64,000 nt of DNA from Opitutaceae bacterium. Lineage in GTDB: Bacteria > Verrucomicrobiota > Verrucomicrobiia > Opitutales > Opitutaceae. Below, in pieces: positions 1-8,207 of this stretch. The notes beneath the pieces were generated by a model, which worked only from the letters and a program-made list of their open reading frames with translations, was not told the DNA's origin and made no database searches. Where the stretch lies: positions 248,001 to 312,000 of the forward strand of contig JAEUHC010000019.1 in NCBI GenBank assembly GCA_016794785.1, given 5' to 3'. Position numbers and translations under genes: made by a program. Within the stretch, counting starts at the first letter, position 1, and the number at the start of each line of letters is the position of its first letter.

Positions 1-1
1 G

Positions 2-760
2 CCCTCCGGTGGCAACGGCACGCTCTCGTTCACCAGCCTCAATGGTGACATCATCGACACCGGCCTCGGTGGTGTGAAACTCGGTGGCAACGCCACCGGC
101 ACCGGCAGCGGTGTCGTGACCCTGAGCGCCGTCAACGGTAACATCACCCTCGACGATCCGACTTCGGATATCCTCACGACCTCGGGCATCGTCTTCAACG
201 GCAACAACGTGACCTTCTCCATCCTGGGTAACGTCGCGACCTCGATTGTCCTCGGCTCCGCCGGGGCCGGCTCGAGCGCCACGGGCAACCTCTCGGTCAC
301 CTCCGCCCTCGGCAGCATCGCCAACGCGGGTTCGTTCACGGTCGGCGGCAACGCCTTCTTCCAGACGACGACCGGTGGTATCACGATCAATCAGCCTGGT
401 GTGAACTTCGGCACCCTGAAGTTCATCGGCCAGATTGTGAACATCAGCGAGAGCAGCGACACGGTCATCATGACCGGTTCGCAGGCCCTCGGCGCCGCCG
501 CGATCATCTCCGCTGGTAACATCAGCGTCGATAACTCGACCGGCGGTTCGGTGACCTTCGGCAGCACGGTGGGCATGCAGGCCACTGGCAACATCACCCT
601 GCGCTCTACGCAGGCTCTGAACACCATCACGGTGACCGCCACGGGCACGAAGGACCTCAGCGCCCTCAGCCTGAGCACGGACCTGAACAACAAGACCCCG
701 GTTGACCTCGGTGCGGGCGCAGGCCCCTCCACCAACCCGGCTCTCGCGCCGAAGCCGTAA
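2..760 (+). CDS. C-terminal end of a giant beta-strand-repeat surface protein (partial)
   Basis: The reading frame is open from the first bases of the window, so this is the 3' end of a longer gene. The 252 visible residues are Gly/Asn/Thr/Ser-rich and repeat short strands such as 'GNITLDDP' and 'GNLSVTS', typical of right-handed beta-helix passengers of filamentous-haemagglutinin or autotransporter-like proteins. There is no recognisable autotransporter barrel, LPXTG or other sorting signal at the end; it simply stops after 'PALAPKP'. It is probably secreted or surface-displayed and may be an adhesin or matrix protein, which I infer from composition only. A strong terminator follows directly. 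The GTG at 74 is an internal codon, not a start. Confidence 0.75.
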   Translation, partial: PSGGNGTLSFTSLNGDIIDTGLGGVKLGGNATGTGSGVVTLSAVNGNITLDDPTSDILTTSGIVFNGNNVTFSILGNVATSIVLGSAGAGSSATGNLSVTSALGSIANAGSFTVGGNAFFQTTTGGITINQPGVNFGTLKFIGQIVNISESSDTVIMTGSQALGAAAIISAGNISVDNSTGGSVTFGSTVGMQATGNITLRSTQALNTITVTATGTKDLSALSLSTDLNNKTPVDLGAGAGPSTNPALAPKP

Positions 761-790
761 GACTTGGATAGTTGACTGAAATTACGCCGC

Positions 791-824
791 AAAGGGCGAC
801 CGGGTGACCGGTCGCCCTTTTTTT
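791..824 (+). terminator. Rho-independent terminator
   Basis: A perfect 13-bp stem (791-803 with 808-820) closes on a GTGA tetraloop and runs into a T tract (818-824). It lies 30 bases after the stop of the surface-protein gene and before the ABC ATPase gene, so it separates the two units. Confidence 0.95.
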
Positions 825-870
825 CTTTCCCACTTCGTGCCGTGCGACCTTTCTGGGCGCACCTCGGCCC

Positions 871-2184
871 ATGCCTGCATCCGTTTCCAGTTCCGAAGTG
901 CCTGCGATTGAAGTGCGGGAGTTGACCAAACGATACCAACCCGAAAGCACCCTGGCGGCATGGCTCCTTGCCTCGCTCGAACTGAAGAAAACCGTCTCCT
1001 CGGCGGTTGATGAACGTCCCGCCGCGCTGCGCGATGTCAGTTTCACCGTTCCACGCGGGGCCTCTTTTGGGGTCATCGGTCGAAATGGGGCTGGTAAAAG
1101 CACGCTGCTCCAAATCCTCGCCGGCACCTTGGCCCAGACTTCGGGTCACGCCACCGTTCGCGGGCGAGTCACGGCCCTGCTCGAATTAGGGTCTGGTTTT
1201 AATCCCGAGTTCAGCGGGAGGGAGAACATCTTTCTAGCGGGCGCCATTCTTGGGCTCACGCGTGCGGAGATGGACGCCAAATATGAGGAGGTTATCCGTT
1301 TTGCCGACATCGGCTCCTACATCGATCTGCCGGTCAAGACCTACTCGACCGGCATGATGATGCGCGTGGCCTTTGCCGTCGCCATCGCGGTCGAGCCTGA
1401 CGTCCTCATCATCGACGAAGCGCTCGGCGTGGGTGACATCCTGTTTCAGCAAAAATGCAGCCGTCGACTTCAGGAATTAGTCGCGGCCGGCGTCACGCTG
1501 CTGGTTGTGACGCACGACCTCTCATTCGTCCTTAATATGTGCCAGCGCGCCCTCTGGCTCGACCAAGGCCGGGTGCGGTTTCTCGGCGAGGCGGGGGCCT
1601 GTGTGCGCGAGTATGTCGCAGCCATGGCCGCAATTTCGGGCAACGAGCCAACACCGGTCGATAACCTGAGCGACGCCGCCGAAGCTGATCTGCCTGCGGT
1701 GCTTGCGCTCGAACTCGGCGATAAGGAACGACTGGGTGATGGTGGCGTGCGGGTCGCGCGCGCCTGGCTCCAGCACGCCGATGGAGGCACCGGCGGCTCA
1801 TTCCGCAGCGGCGATTGGGCGGTGGTTTCGCTGCTTGTCGAGGCCTTGCGTCCCGCCCGTGCAATCAGCGCCGGCTGTGAGGTGAGAAACCGCCACGGCC
1901 AGGTGGTTTTTGCCACCGGACTGCGCGTCACGAGGAAGCTTATCGAGGAACTGCCGGCGGGCGGCGCCTGCCTTGTCACGATCCGCTTCCAACTCGAACT
2001 CCAATCCGGCCAATACACGCTCGATCTTGGCTGCGGCGCCGGCACCGATGCGGATAACACTTGGGATCGCGTGCTCAACGCCGCGGTCATCGAGGTCTCC
2101 AATCCTCCCGATCAGGAGGTCATCCACGGCCTTGTGCGCCTGCCCTACGAGATTCGCGTCGCCCGCCCGCGCGCGGTCAGATGA
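871..2184 (+). CDS. Polysaccharide ABC exporter ATP-binding protein (Wzt-like)
   Basis: This 437-residue cytoplasmic ATPase would power export of a lipid-linked surface polysaccharide. The N-terminal half is an ABC domain: Walker A 'GRNGAGKST' near residue 70, the degenerate signature 'YSTGMMMR' near 155 usual in O-antigen exporters, Walker B 'VLIIDEA' near 178 and the switch 'VTHDL'. The last ~170 residues are beta-rich and resemble the carbohydrate-binding C-terminal domain of Wzt, which in characterised systems reads the end of the polymer before export. The partner permease is the next gene but on the other strand, convergent and overlapping by 8 bases, unlike the usual wzm-wzt operon. 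The aminotransferase and glycosyltransferase nearby support a surface-glycan role. Confidence 0.9.
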   Translation: MPASVSSSEVPAIEVRELTKRYQPESTLAAWLLASLELKKTVSSAVDERPAALRDVSFTVPRGASFGVIGRNGAGKSTLLQILAGTLAQTSGHATVRGRVTALLELGSGFNPEFSGRENIFLAGAILGLTRAEMDAKYEEVIRFADIGSYIDLPVKTYSTGMMMRVAFAVAIAVEPDVLIIDEALGVGDILFQQKCSRRLQELVAAGVTLLVVTHDLSFVLNMCQRALWLDQGRVRFLGEAGACVREYVAAMAAISGNEPTPVDNLSDAAEADLPAVLALELGDKERLGDGGVRVARAWLQHADGGTGGSFRSGDWAVVSLLVEALRPARAISAGCEVRNRHGQVVFATGLRVTRKLIEELPAGGACLVTIRFQLELQSGQYTLDLGCGAGTDADNTWDRVLNAAVIEVSNPPDQEVIHGLVRLPYEIRVARPRAVR

Positions 2185-3019
2185 CTTCGGCAAAAGACTT
2201 CCGCAGCAGCGAAAAAAAGACTGCACCCAACGCGAGCACGATGGCGGCGCACGCATAGACGTAGAGCAGTTTGTCAAAGTCCATCGGCTGATGCCATAGG
2301 ACAGACCGCCGTGCGAGGTCCGCGATTTGGAGCAGCGGGTTGAAACGCAGCACGGTCCACAGTTCGGGCGAGCGCCTTGCGATCATCTCCACCGGAAACA
2401 TCACGGCGCTCGCAAACTGCAGCACCGTCGTCGCGAAGCCGCTTAGCTGCCCGATGTCACGCAGGAACACGCCCACCGCCGCCAGCAGCCACGCACAGCC
2501 CAAGGCGAGCATCAGCAGCGGCAGCACCAGCACAGGCAGCCACAGGACCGACCACGAGATGCCCGCCGTCGAAAAGACGCAGCCGATCAGCACCAGACTC
2601 AGGCCCACGCTCAGATGAAACGCTGCCGCCCCGATCTGGGCGACGGGCAGCACTTCGAGCGGAAACACCACCTTCTTCACGAAGTTCGGGTTGCTCGCGA
2701 TTACATTGGGCGCCCAGGAGATTGTCTCCGCGAACGCATGAAACAGGCTCAGGCCAAGAAACATCGCCAGCAGCACGTCGAAGCCGGTCTCGCCCTGCAC
2801 CACGCCGAACCGCGTGCCGTAGATGACCCCGAACAGCACATAGTAGAGCGCGAGCATTGAGAGCGGATTGATCAGCGCCCAAAACGCCCCGAGCCGGCTC
2901 CCGCGGTGCCGCAGCTCGATGCTGCGCCGCGTAAACTGGCCGATCAGATCACGCCGCGCCCACAGGCCGGCGACCATGCGCATCGGGTCGATGACCAAGC
3001 CTCGCACGATTGCACTCAT
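2177..3019 (-). CDS. Polysaccharide ABC exporter permease (Wzm-like, ABC-2 type)
   Basis: This 280-residue inner-membrane protein has about six hydrophobic segments and the ABC-2 N-terminal pattern 'GQFTRRSIELRHRGSRLG', with an amphipathic stretch before the first membrane helix. The next part, 'GAFWALINPLSMLALYY', is typical of TagG/Wzm permeases. It should form the channel driven by the Wzt-like ATPase encoded convergently; the two stop regions overlap at 2177-2184. It is read in the same direction as the glycosidase-like, aminotransferase and fusion glycosyltransferase genes upstream (3.1-6.7 kb) and is probably transcribed with them. Confidence 0.9.
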   Translation of the reverse strand: MSAIVRGLVIDPMRMVAGLWARRDLIGQFTRRSIELRHRGSRLGAFWALINPLSMLALYYVLFGVIYGTRFGVVQGETGFDVLLAMFLGLSLFHAFAETISWAPNVIASNPNFVKKVVFPLEVLPVAQIGAAAFHLSVGLSLVLIGCVFSTAGISWSVLWLPVLVLPLLMLALGCAWLLAAVGVFLRDIGQLSGFATTVLQFASAVMFPVEMIARRSPELWTVLRFNPLLQIADLARRSVLWHQPMDFDKLLYVYACAAIVLALGAVFFSLLRKSFAEVI

Positions 3020-3064
3020 GGGCGGTGAAACTTCCCGCCGGCCGCGGCCCGACGTCGCACTTCT

Positions 3065-4054
3065 TCAGCGCGGGGCGATCGGGCGCAGGGTGGCCAGCAC
3101 AGTCGCGTGCTCCACGAATGAAATCGCGCAATGCTCGTCATTGATCCCATGGCTTACCACCCAGCGAGTGCCGTCTCGCGCGGCGCCACAAGGGTAAATT
3201 ACCTCGCCCACTGCCGGATTGAGGCGGCCATGCACGCGTTCGGCGCCAAACGGATTGCCCAGCTTCAGCGGCTCCGCGGGTTCAAGTGCCGGGGAGAATG
3301 GCGCGGTCGCATCGCATCCGAAAACCGCTGCCGAGTAGCGGTAGCCGTCCTCCCCGTCATGCACCGAGTGGCAAAACGACCACAGTTTTCCGTCCGCCGG
3401 CACCGCGGGCGCGCCGCCGCGCAGACCGCCATGGCAGGGCGGGTAGTGGAGGAGCGCCCAGTCTGTCCGTGCAATTTCCTCGCACGCGATGTCGCCGTCC
3501 CCCTCGAGGGTCAGCTCCAGCACGCGGTGCGGTGTGATCGAATAGGTGGCTAGCATGCGGTCGCGTTCACCGGGAAACAGGGTCCAGTTTTTCTCCAGCT
3601 TCTGGCGCTCCCCGCGCAGCAGGAGCTCGCGGGCGAGGCCTCGTGGCTCGAGGCTCGCCGGATCGAGTTCCTGCAGGAACTGGTGATTCCACGGCTCGTG
3701 CCAGCCGGAGTTCCAATAAACGAAGACGCGCCGGCCCATCCGGTAGAGCCGCGGGTCCGCAAACCATTTCCTCGCCACTTCGGGATACTCGGAGCCCCGC
3801 CGAAATCTCACTCGGTCCGTGAGGGGCAGCGCCGACCCCGCCACCACCCGGAACGCCGCGTCGAGCCGGCACACGCCGATGCGGCGCAGCTGATCGGGCC
3901 CTACGATTCGGTAGGCGAAGATCCAGCCGTTTCCGTCGCGCAACAGCCCGGGATTAAACGCCCGCACCGGTCCGGCGGCCGAAAACTTGGCCCACGCCGC
4001 CGGCAGCAGCGCAGCCGCGTCGAACACGATGCACTCGGTCTGTGGTGTGCTCAT
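3065..4054 (-). CDS. Five-bladed beta-propeller glycosidase-like protein
   Basis: The 329-residue protein has no signal peptide and shows the repeat pattern of five-bladed beta-propeller glycoside-active proteins (GH43/GH130-like): 'FNPGLLRDGNGWIFAYR' near 33-49, 'WFADPRLYRMG' near 97-107, 'LEKNWTLFP' and 'GGLRGGAPAV'. The ADPR and EKNW motifs resemble those of GH130-type phosphorylases and their relatives. It could act on, or simply bind, a glycan in the cytoplasm. Its start codon overlaps the stop of the aminotransferase gene upstream (4 bases), so the two are translationally coupled. Exact activity cannot be told from sequence. Confidence 0.6.
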   Translation of the reverse strand: MSTPQTECIVFDAAALLPAAWAKFSAAGPVRAFNPGLLRDGNGWIFAYRIVGPDQLRRIGVCRLDAAFRVVAGSALPLTDRVRFRRGSEYPEVARKWFADPRLYRMGRRVFVYWNSGWHEPWNHQFLQELDPASLEPRGLARELLLRGERQKLEKNWTLFPGERDRMLATYSITPHRVLELTLEGDGDIACEEIARTDWALLHYPPCHGGLRGGAPAVPADGKLWSFCHSVHDGEDGYRYSAAVFGCDATAPFSPALEPAEPLKLGNPFGAERVHGRLNPAVGEVIYPCGAARDGTRWVVSHGINDEHCAISFVEHATVLATLRPIAPR

Positions 4055-5160
4055 GCCTTTTCGAAGAACGCGCGCACCGCGTCACAGACATGGTCCACCT
4101 GATGGGCGGAGATGTGCGGGCCGATGGGCAGGCTGAGGACTTCATCGGCGAATTTTTCCGCAAGCGGAAAGTCTCCGCGTTTCCCGCCTGCGCCTGCATA
4201 CGCCCGCGATAGGTGCGGCGGCACGGGATAGTGTATCTGGGTTCCGACCCCAGCGGCCGCAAGGTGCCGTTGCAGCGCGTCACGCTGGGCCGTGCGGACG
4301 ACGAAAAGATGCCACACCGGGTCGGCCCAAGGAGCGACGGAGGGCAGGGTGAGATCGGTCAGCGCGCCCAGTTTCTCGCGATACCGCGCCGCCAGTTTCA
4401 CGCGACGCGCATTCCACTCGGCGAGCTTCGGCAGCTTCGCGCGCAGGAAGGCCGCCTGCAATTCGCTCAGCCGCGAGTTCATCCCCAGGTAGTCGTTTTG
4501 ATAGCGCACCTTCGAGCCGTAGTTGCGCAGGTGACGGATTTTGTCCGCGAGCCCATCGTCGTTGGTGGTCACCGCGCCGGCGTCGGCCATCGCGCCGAGG
4601 TTCTTGCTCGGATAAAAACTCACGCCCGCCGCGTGGCCCAGCGCGCCCGCTTCGCGACCATGGCAACGCGCCCCATGCGACTGCGCGGCATCCTCCAGCA
4701 CAAACAATCCATGCCGAGCCGCCACGGCATTGATCGCGGTCATATCGGCCGTCTGGCCGTAGAGGTGGATCGGGAGAATCGCCTTGGTGCGTTTCGTGAT
4801 GAGCGGCTCGATCCGGGCGGGGTCGAGGTTGTAGGTCTGCGGGTCGGGCTCGCAGGGCACGGGGCGGGCGCCCACGTGCGTGACCGCGAGCCACGTCGCG
4901 ATGTAGCCGTGCGAGGGCACAATCACTTCGTCGCCGGGGCCGATGCCGCGCGCCATGAGCAGGAGCTGCATCGCCTCCAGGCCGTTGGCCACGCCGATGC
5001 AGTGCTTCACGCCGACACTCGCCGCATATTCGGACTCAAACGCTTCCAGCTCCTTCCCCAGCAGCAGCCAGCCCGACTCCATCACGCGACGATATGCAGC
5101 ATCCAGCTCCGGACGCAGCTCCTCGTAGGCGGGCTTGAGTTCGAGAATGGGGACTTTCAT
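4051..5160 (-). CDS. DegT/DnrJ/EryC1/StrS-family sugar aminotransferase
   Basis: This 369-residue PLP enzyme of the nucleotide-sugar aminotransferase fold transfers an amino group to a keto-sugar nucleotide, giving an amino sugar for surface glycans. Visible family motifs are 'GVANGLEAMQLLL' near 56-68, the PLP-binding 'LEDAAQSHGA' (Asp157), and the Schiff-base lysine in 'FYPSKNLGA' (Lys186), followed by 'LRNYGS' and 'NSRLSELQAAFL'. It most resembles FdtB/QdtB-type 3-amino-3,6-dideoxyhexose enzymes, but the substrate cannot be fixed without the rest of the sugar pathway, which is not in this window. Its 3' end overlaps the beta-propeller gene. Confidence 0.92.
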   Translation of the reverse strand: MKVPILELKPAYEELRPELDAAYRRVMESGWLLLGKELEAFESEYAASVGVKHCIGVANGLEAMQLLLMARGIGPGDEVIVPSHGYIATWLAVTHVGARPVPCEPDPQTYNLDPARIEPLITKRTKAILPIHLYGQTADMTAINAVAARHGLFVLEDAAQSHGARCHGREAGALGHAAGVSFYPSKNLGAMADAGAVTTNDDGLADKIRHLRNYGSKVRYQNDYLGMNSRLSELQAAFLRAKLPKLAEWNARRVKLAARYREKLGALTDLTLPSVAPWADPVWHLFVVRTAQRDALQRHLAAAGVGTQIHYPVPPHLSRAYAGAGGKRGDFPLAEKFADEVLSLPIGPHISAHQVDHVCDAVRAFFEKA

Positions 5161-5166
5161 GTCGGG

Positions 5167-5250
5167 AAGTAGCGAGTAGCGGGTAGCGGGTAGCGAGTAG
5201 GAAAGAGGCGCCTGAGATGCTCGCTACTCACTACCCGCTACTCGCTACTT
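5167..5250. repeat. Long imperfect inverted repeat built of 'gtagcg(a/g)' units
   Basis: The left arm 5167-5196 and the reverse complement of the right arm 5221-5250 match at 28 of 30 positions, with a 24-base loop. Each arm is itself a string of 6-8-base units of the type gtagcgggtagcgagta. It fills nearly all of the gap between the aminotransferase and the fusion glycosyltransferase genes. It looks like a REP-type palindromic element rather than a gene. It could form a strong RNA hairpin between two co-directional genes. Confidence 0.85.
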
Positions 5251-5254
5251 TTCA

Positions 5255-6676
5255 TCACACAAACTTCAGTTTCCGTGCGGCAAACAGCACCATGCGCAGC
5301 AGCAGCCAGCCGTGTTTCCAACGCTGGATGTTGGTCGTGCCGTAGGTGCGCTCACGGTAGCGGATCGGGACGTCGGCGATCTTGAGGTTCAGTTTCGCGG
5401 CGCCGAAGAGCAGGTCGAAATCCCCGAAGGGATCGAAGTCGCCGAAATACGCGCGGTTCGCCGCGATGCGCTCATAGTGCGCGCGGGTGAGCACCTTGGT
5501 GCCGCAGAGCGTGTCTTTCACGGGCTGGCCGAGCAGCCACGTGAAGATGAGGCCAAAGGCCTTGTTCGCGCATAGATTCAGGAACTGCATGGCTTTCTCG
5601 TCCATCGGATAGACGAGGCGCACGCCATTGGCGAACTCCGCCCCGCCGCTCGCGAGCACGTCGTGGAACTTCGGCAGCTCCTCCGGCGGCATCGTGAGAT
5701 CCGCGTCGAGAATCATGAGGATGTCGCCGGTCGCCACCGCGAAGCCTGCGCGCACGGCGTCGCCCTTGCCCTTGCCGGTCTGCTGGAGGATTTTGATGTT
5801 TCGCTGCGGATTCGCCGCCGCCACGCGCTGGATCGCGGCCCATGTGTCGTCCCGCGAGTGCCCCTCGACGAAGATGATTTCCGTGCCGGCGCCCATCTCC
5901 GGGGTGCGCGCGACCGCGGCCTCGATGTTGCCGGCTTCATTCCGCGCCGGGATGACCACGGAGACGATCGCGGGCTTCGGCAGTGGCTGGCGACTGCGCC
6001 GCGCGACAAAAAAGATCGTGAGGCAGAACCACTGGCAGAGCGGCGCGAGCCAGCGGTTGATGAACGATCCGATCCCGAGCAGTTGAAAGGGCACCAGGAT
6101 GCGGCTCTGCCGGGTGACGGGAGTCCAGCCCGAGAGGCGTAGCAGATTGCGCACGTCCGACGAAGCGAGCCAGCTGTTCTGCGGCTGCCGCGCCTTGAGC
6201 CCCAGCACCCGCGCGAGCGAAAGCCATGGCCGCCAGAGGGTGTTTTGGAAATTCAGGATGATCCGCGTGTCGGCATGGGCCACGGTGTGCAGGCGTTCGA
6301 GCAAGCGCTGCACATCGGCGGCGAGGTTCAGCGTGTCGGAGACGATGATGACGTCGAACGTCTCCGCCAAATCCAGCAACTCGCCCGCCTGCGTGAAAAA
6401 CCGCGCTTCCGGCATGCGCCGCTGGGCCGCCGCGATCTGCGCGGGCGACAGATCGACGCCGGTCTTGCGGGCGGAGCTGAGCTGGGCGAGCAGCGCGCCC
6501 GAACCGCAGCCGATCTCAAGCACGCTGGCGTTGGGCGGGATGAGGAGGTTGTAGTAGTGCGCGAGCAGCGCGCGATAGGCCCCGGCCCCGGCCTGCGGGT
6601 CCGTCGGCGCCGCGTCGTAGAACGCGCGCACGCGCTCCAGATGTTCGCGGGCGAGGGCGGAGAGGGTGGGAGGCAT
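5255..6676 (-). CDS. Fused SAM-methyltransferase / family 2 glycosyltransferase
   Basis: A single 473-residue frame carries two enzymes. Residues ~1-210 are a class I SAM-dependent methyltransferase with motif I 'VLEIGCGSGALL' near 53-64, the acidic 'TGVDLSPAQI', and 'FDVIIVSDTLN'. Residues ~240-470 are a GT-A family 2 glycosyltransferase of the DPM1/undecaprenyl-phosphate sugar transferase type: 'VVIPARNEAGNIEAAV', the 'ILDADLTMPPEELP' DxD region, and late 'PIRYRERTYG'. A short hydrophobic stretch ('FCLTIFFVA') joins the halves. It probably decorates or starts lipid-linked sugars in the surface-glycan locus. Domain order and single-frame continuity are direct observations; substrates are unknown. 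It is divergent from the efflux operon. Confidence 0.88.
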   Translation of the reverse strand: MPPTLSALAREHLERVRAFYDAAPTDPQAGAGAYRALLAHYYNLLIPPNASVLEIGCGSGALLAQLSSARKTGVDLSPAQIAAAQRRMPEARFFTQAGELLDLAETFDVIIVSDTLNLAADVQRLLERLHTVAHADTRIILNFQNTLWRPWLSLARVLGLKARQPQNSWLASSDVRNLLRLSGWTPVTRQSRILVPFQLLGIGSFINRWLAPLCQWFCLTIFFVARRSRQPLPKPAIVSVVIPARNEAGNIEAAVARTPEMGAGTEIIFVEGHSRDDTWAAIQRVAAANPQRNIKILQQTGKGKGDAVRAGFAVATGDILMILDADLTMPPEELPKFHDVLASGGAEFANGVRLVYPMDEKAMQFLNLCANKAFGLIFTWLLGQPVKDTLCGTKVLTRAHYERIAANRAYFGDFDPFGDFDLLFGAAKLNLKIADVPIRYRERTYGTTNIQRWKHGWLLLRMVLFAARKLKFV

Positions 6677-6800
6677 GGGTGGACGGGCGCGGGCGGGGGA
6701 GTTTTTCAGCGCCGTGCGCGCCCGCGTCGAGCCTCAAGACTTATGGGTTGCAATCACCCCCGGTTCGCGGCGCTCTGGCCCTCCAACTTTCGCGTCCTTC

Positions 6801-8207
6801 ATGGTGTCGTCCGGTCTCTGGTTTCCGCGCGTGGCCTCGCGTCTCGCGCTTACGCTTTTCCTGCTGCTCCCTCTCGCCGGCGCGCGCGGGCAGGGCAGCG
6901 AGATCGCGGGCACGATGCCCGAGGATCACCTGCCGGGACTGCGCGCGATTCTGGCGACGGCGTTTGAGCGTTCGCCGCAGCTTATTGAGGCGGAGTATCG
7001 CCGTGCCGAGCGCGAGGCGCGCCTGCTGGTGGAGGATGCCGCCCGCCTGCCGGGTGTCAGCGGCCGGCTCAACTACGCCAGCAACGACACGTCGATTTCC
7101 AGCACCAACAGTTCGCAGAGCCGCGCCACCGGCTTTTTCTACAACCTCTCCGTCGGTCAGCCGCTCTTCCACTGGGGCGCGCTTAAGAACCAGAGCGAGA
7201 TCGCGCGCATCCGCCTCGCGATCGAGCAGCGCAAGTTCGACGTGGCTTACCGCGCCCTCGCCGTCGTGCTGCGCAAGGCCTACCTCGCCTTGATCGTTGA
7301 GAAGGCCCGCCTCCGCCACATGCGCGCGTCCTTGGCGTTGCTGCGGGCGGATCTCGTCGTCCTCGCGGAGCGCAAGCAGTCGGGCGCGGTCGCCGCCTCG
7401 CAGTTCGACGCCGAGGAATTGCGGTTGCGTGGCATCGCGATCGAGACCGAGCGCGCGGAGGCGGAGTTCGCCGCCAACCGCTCGCGCTTCGCCCGGCTCG
7501 CCGGCCTGGCCGACCTGCCGGAGGCCGACGTGCCGGACGACATCCCCTCGCCCAAGGTCTCGCCGGCCCTGGCCACCGCGCTCACCGCCACCCTCCTGCG
7601 CGATGGCGCCAAGAGCACGCTCGAATACGAGATCCACGAACTCGCCGTCCAGGAGGCCCTGCGCCGGCATAAAATCGAAAAGGTGCGCCTCCTCCCGAAA
7701 TTCTCCGCTGAGGCCGGCCTCAGCCTGGAAAATTCGACCGACGTGAACGGCAACGCCGTCAACCAGCAGGGCATCCAGCGCCGCACGATCAGCATCAACG
7801 CCAATTGGAACATCTTCGACGGCTTTGCCACCCGCGGCCTGACGCGCGACGCGCTCGCCGCCCGGCGGCTCGCCGAACGCACGCTCGCCGCACGCACCGA
7901 GGAGATCCTGCGCGACGCGCAGATTCTGGAGCGTTCGCTCAAGATTGATGCGAGCGAAGTCGAACTCCGCGACCTCCACCACGGGCTCGCGATTCAAGGT
8001 CGCAAACGCACCGCCGAGGAGGCGGCGCTCGGCAATCTGCCCCAGGGCGACGTCGATCGCGCGCAGCTGAATATCGGGCAGGCCGAGGCCGCGATGCTCG
8101 CCGCCCGCGCCGTGTTGCTCGGCCGCTGGAGCGAGTTGGTTGCGCTCGCCGCCGACGACCCGCTCCTGAACACTCACTCCGCCCGCCATGCCCGCGAAAA
8201 AAAATAA
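6801..8207 (+). CDS. TolC-family outer-membrane efflux protein
   Basis: This 468-residue protein starts at the ATG at 6801, where a clear signal peptide begins ('RLALTLFLLLPLAGARG'). The longer open frame from 6666 would overlap the divergent gene and put ~45 polar residues before the signal. The rest is helical and repetitive in two halves, as in TolC channels: 'LRAILATAFERSPQLIEAEY' near the start, 'NLSVGQPLFHWG', and 'ISINANWNIFDGFATRG' in the second half. It should form the outer-membrane duct of the exporter encoded by the next three genes, with which it overlaps (20 bases with the adaptor gene). Confidence 0.88.
   Translation: MVSSGLWFPRVASRLALTLFLLLPLAGARGQGSEIAGTMPEDHLPGLRAILATAFERSPQLIEAEYRRAEREARLLVEDAARLPGVSGRLNYASNDTSISSTNSSQSRATGFFYNLSVGQPLFHWGALKNQSEIARIRLAIEQRKFDVAYRALAVVLRKAYLALIVEKARLRHMRASLALLRADLVVLAERKQSGAVAASQFDAEELRLRGIAIETERAEAEFAANRSRFARLAGLADLPEADVPDDIPSPKVSPALATALTATLLRDGAKSTLEYEIHELAVQEALRRHKIEKVRLLPKFSAEAGLSLENSTDVNGNAVNQQGIQRRTISINANWNIFDGFATRGLTRDALAARRLAERTLAARTEEILRDAQILERSLKIDASEVELRDLHHGLAIQGRKRTAEEAALGNLPQGDVDRAQLNIGQAEAAMLAARAVLLGRWSELVALAADDPLLNTHSARHAREKK

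Noticed and set aside
5167..5250. Possible CRISPR array because of short repeated units
   Set aside because: The repeats are adjacent, palindromic and lack unique spacers; no cas genes nearby.
6666..6800. Longer N-terminus for the TolC-like protein
   Set aside because: It would overlap the divergent fusion gene and put polar sequence ahead of a clear signal peptide at 6801.
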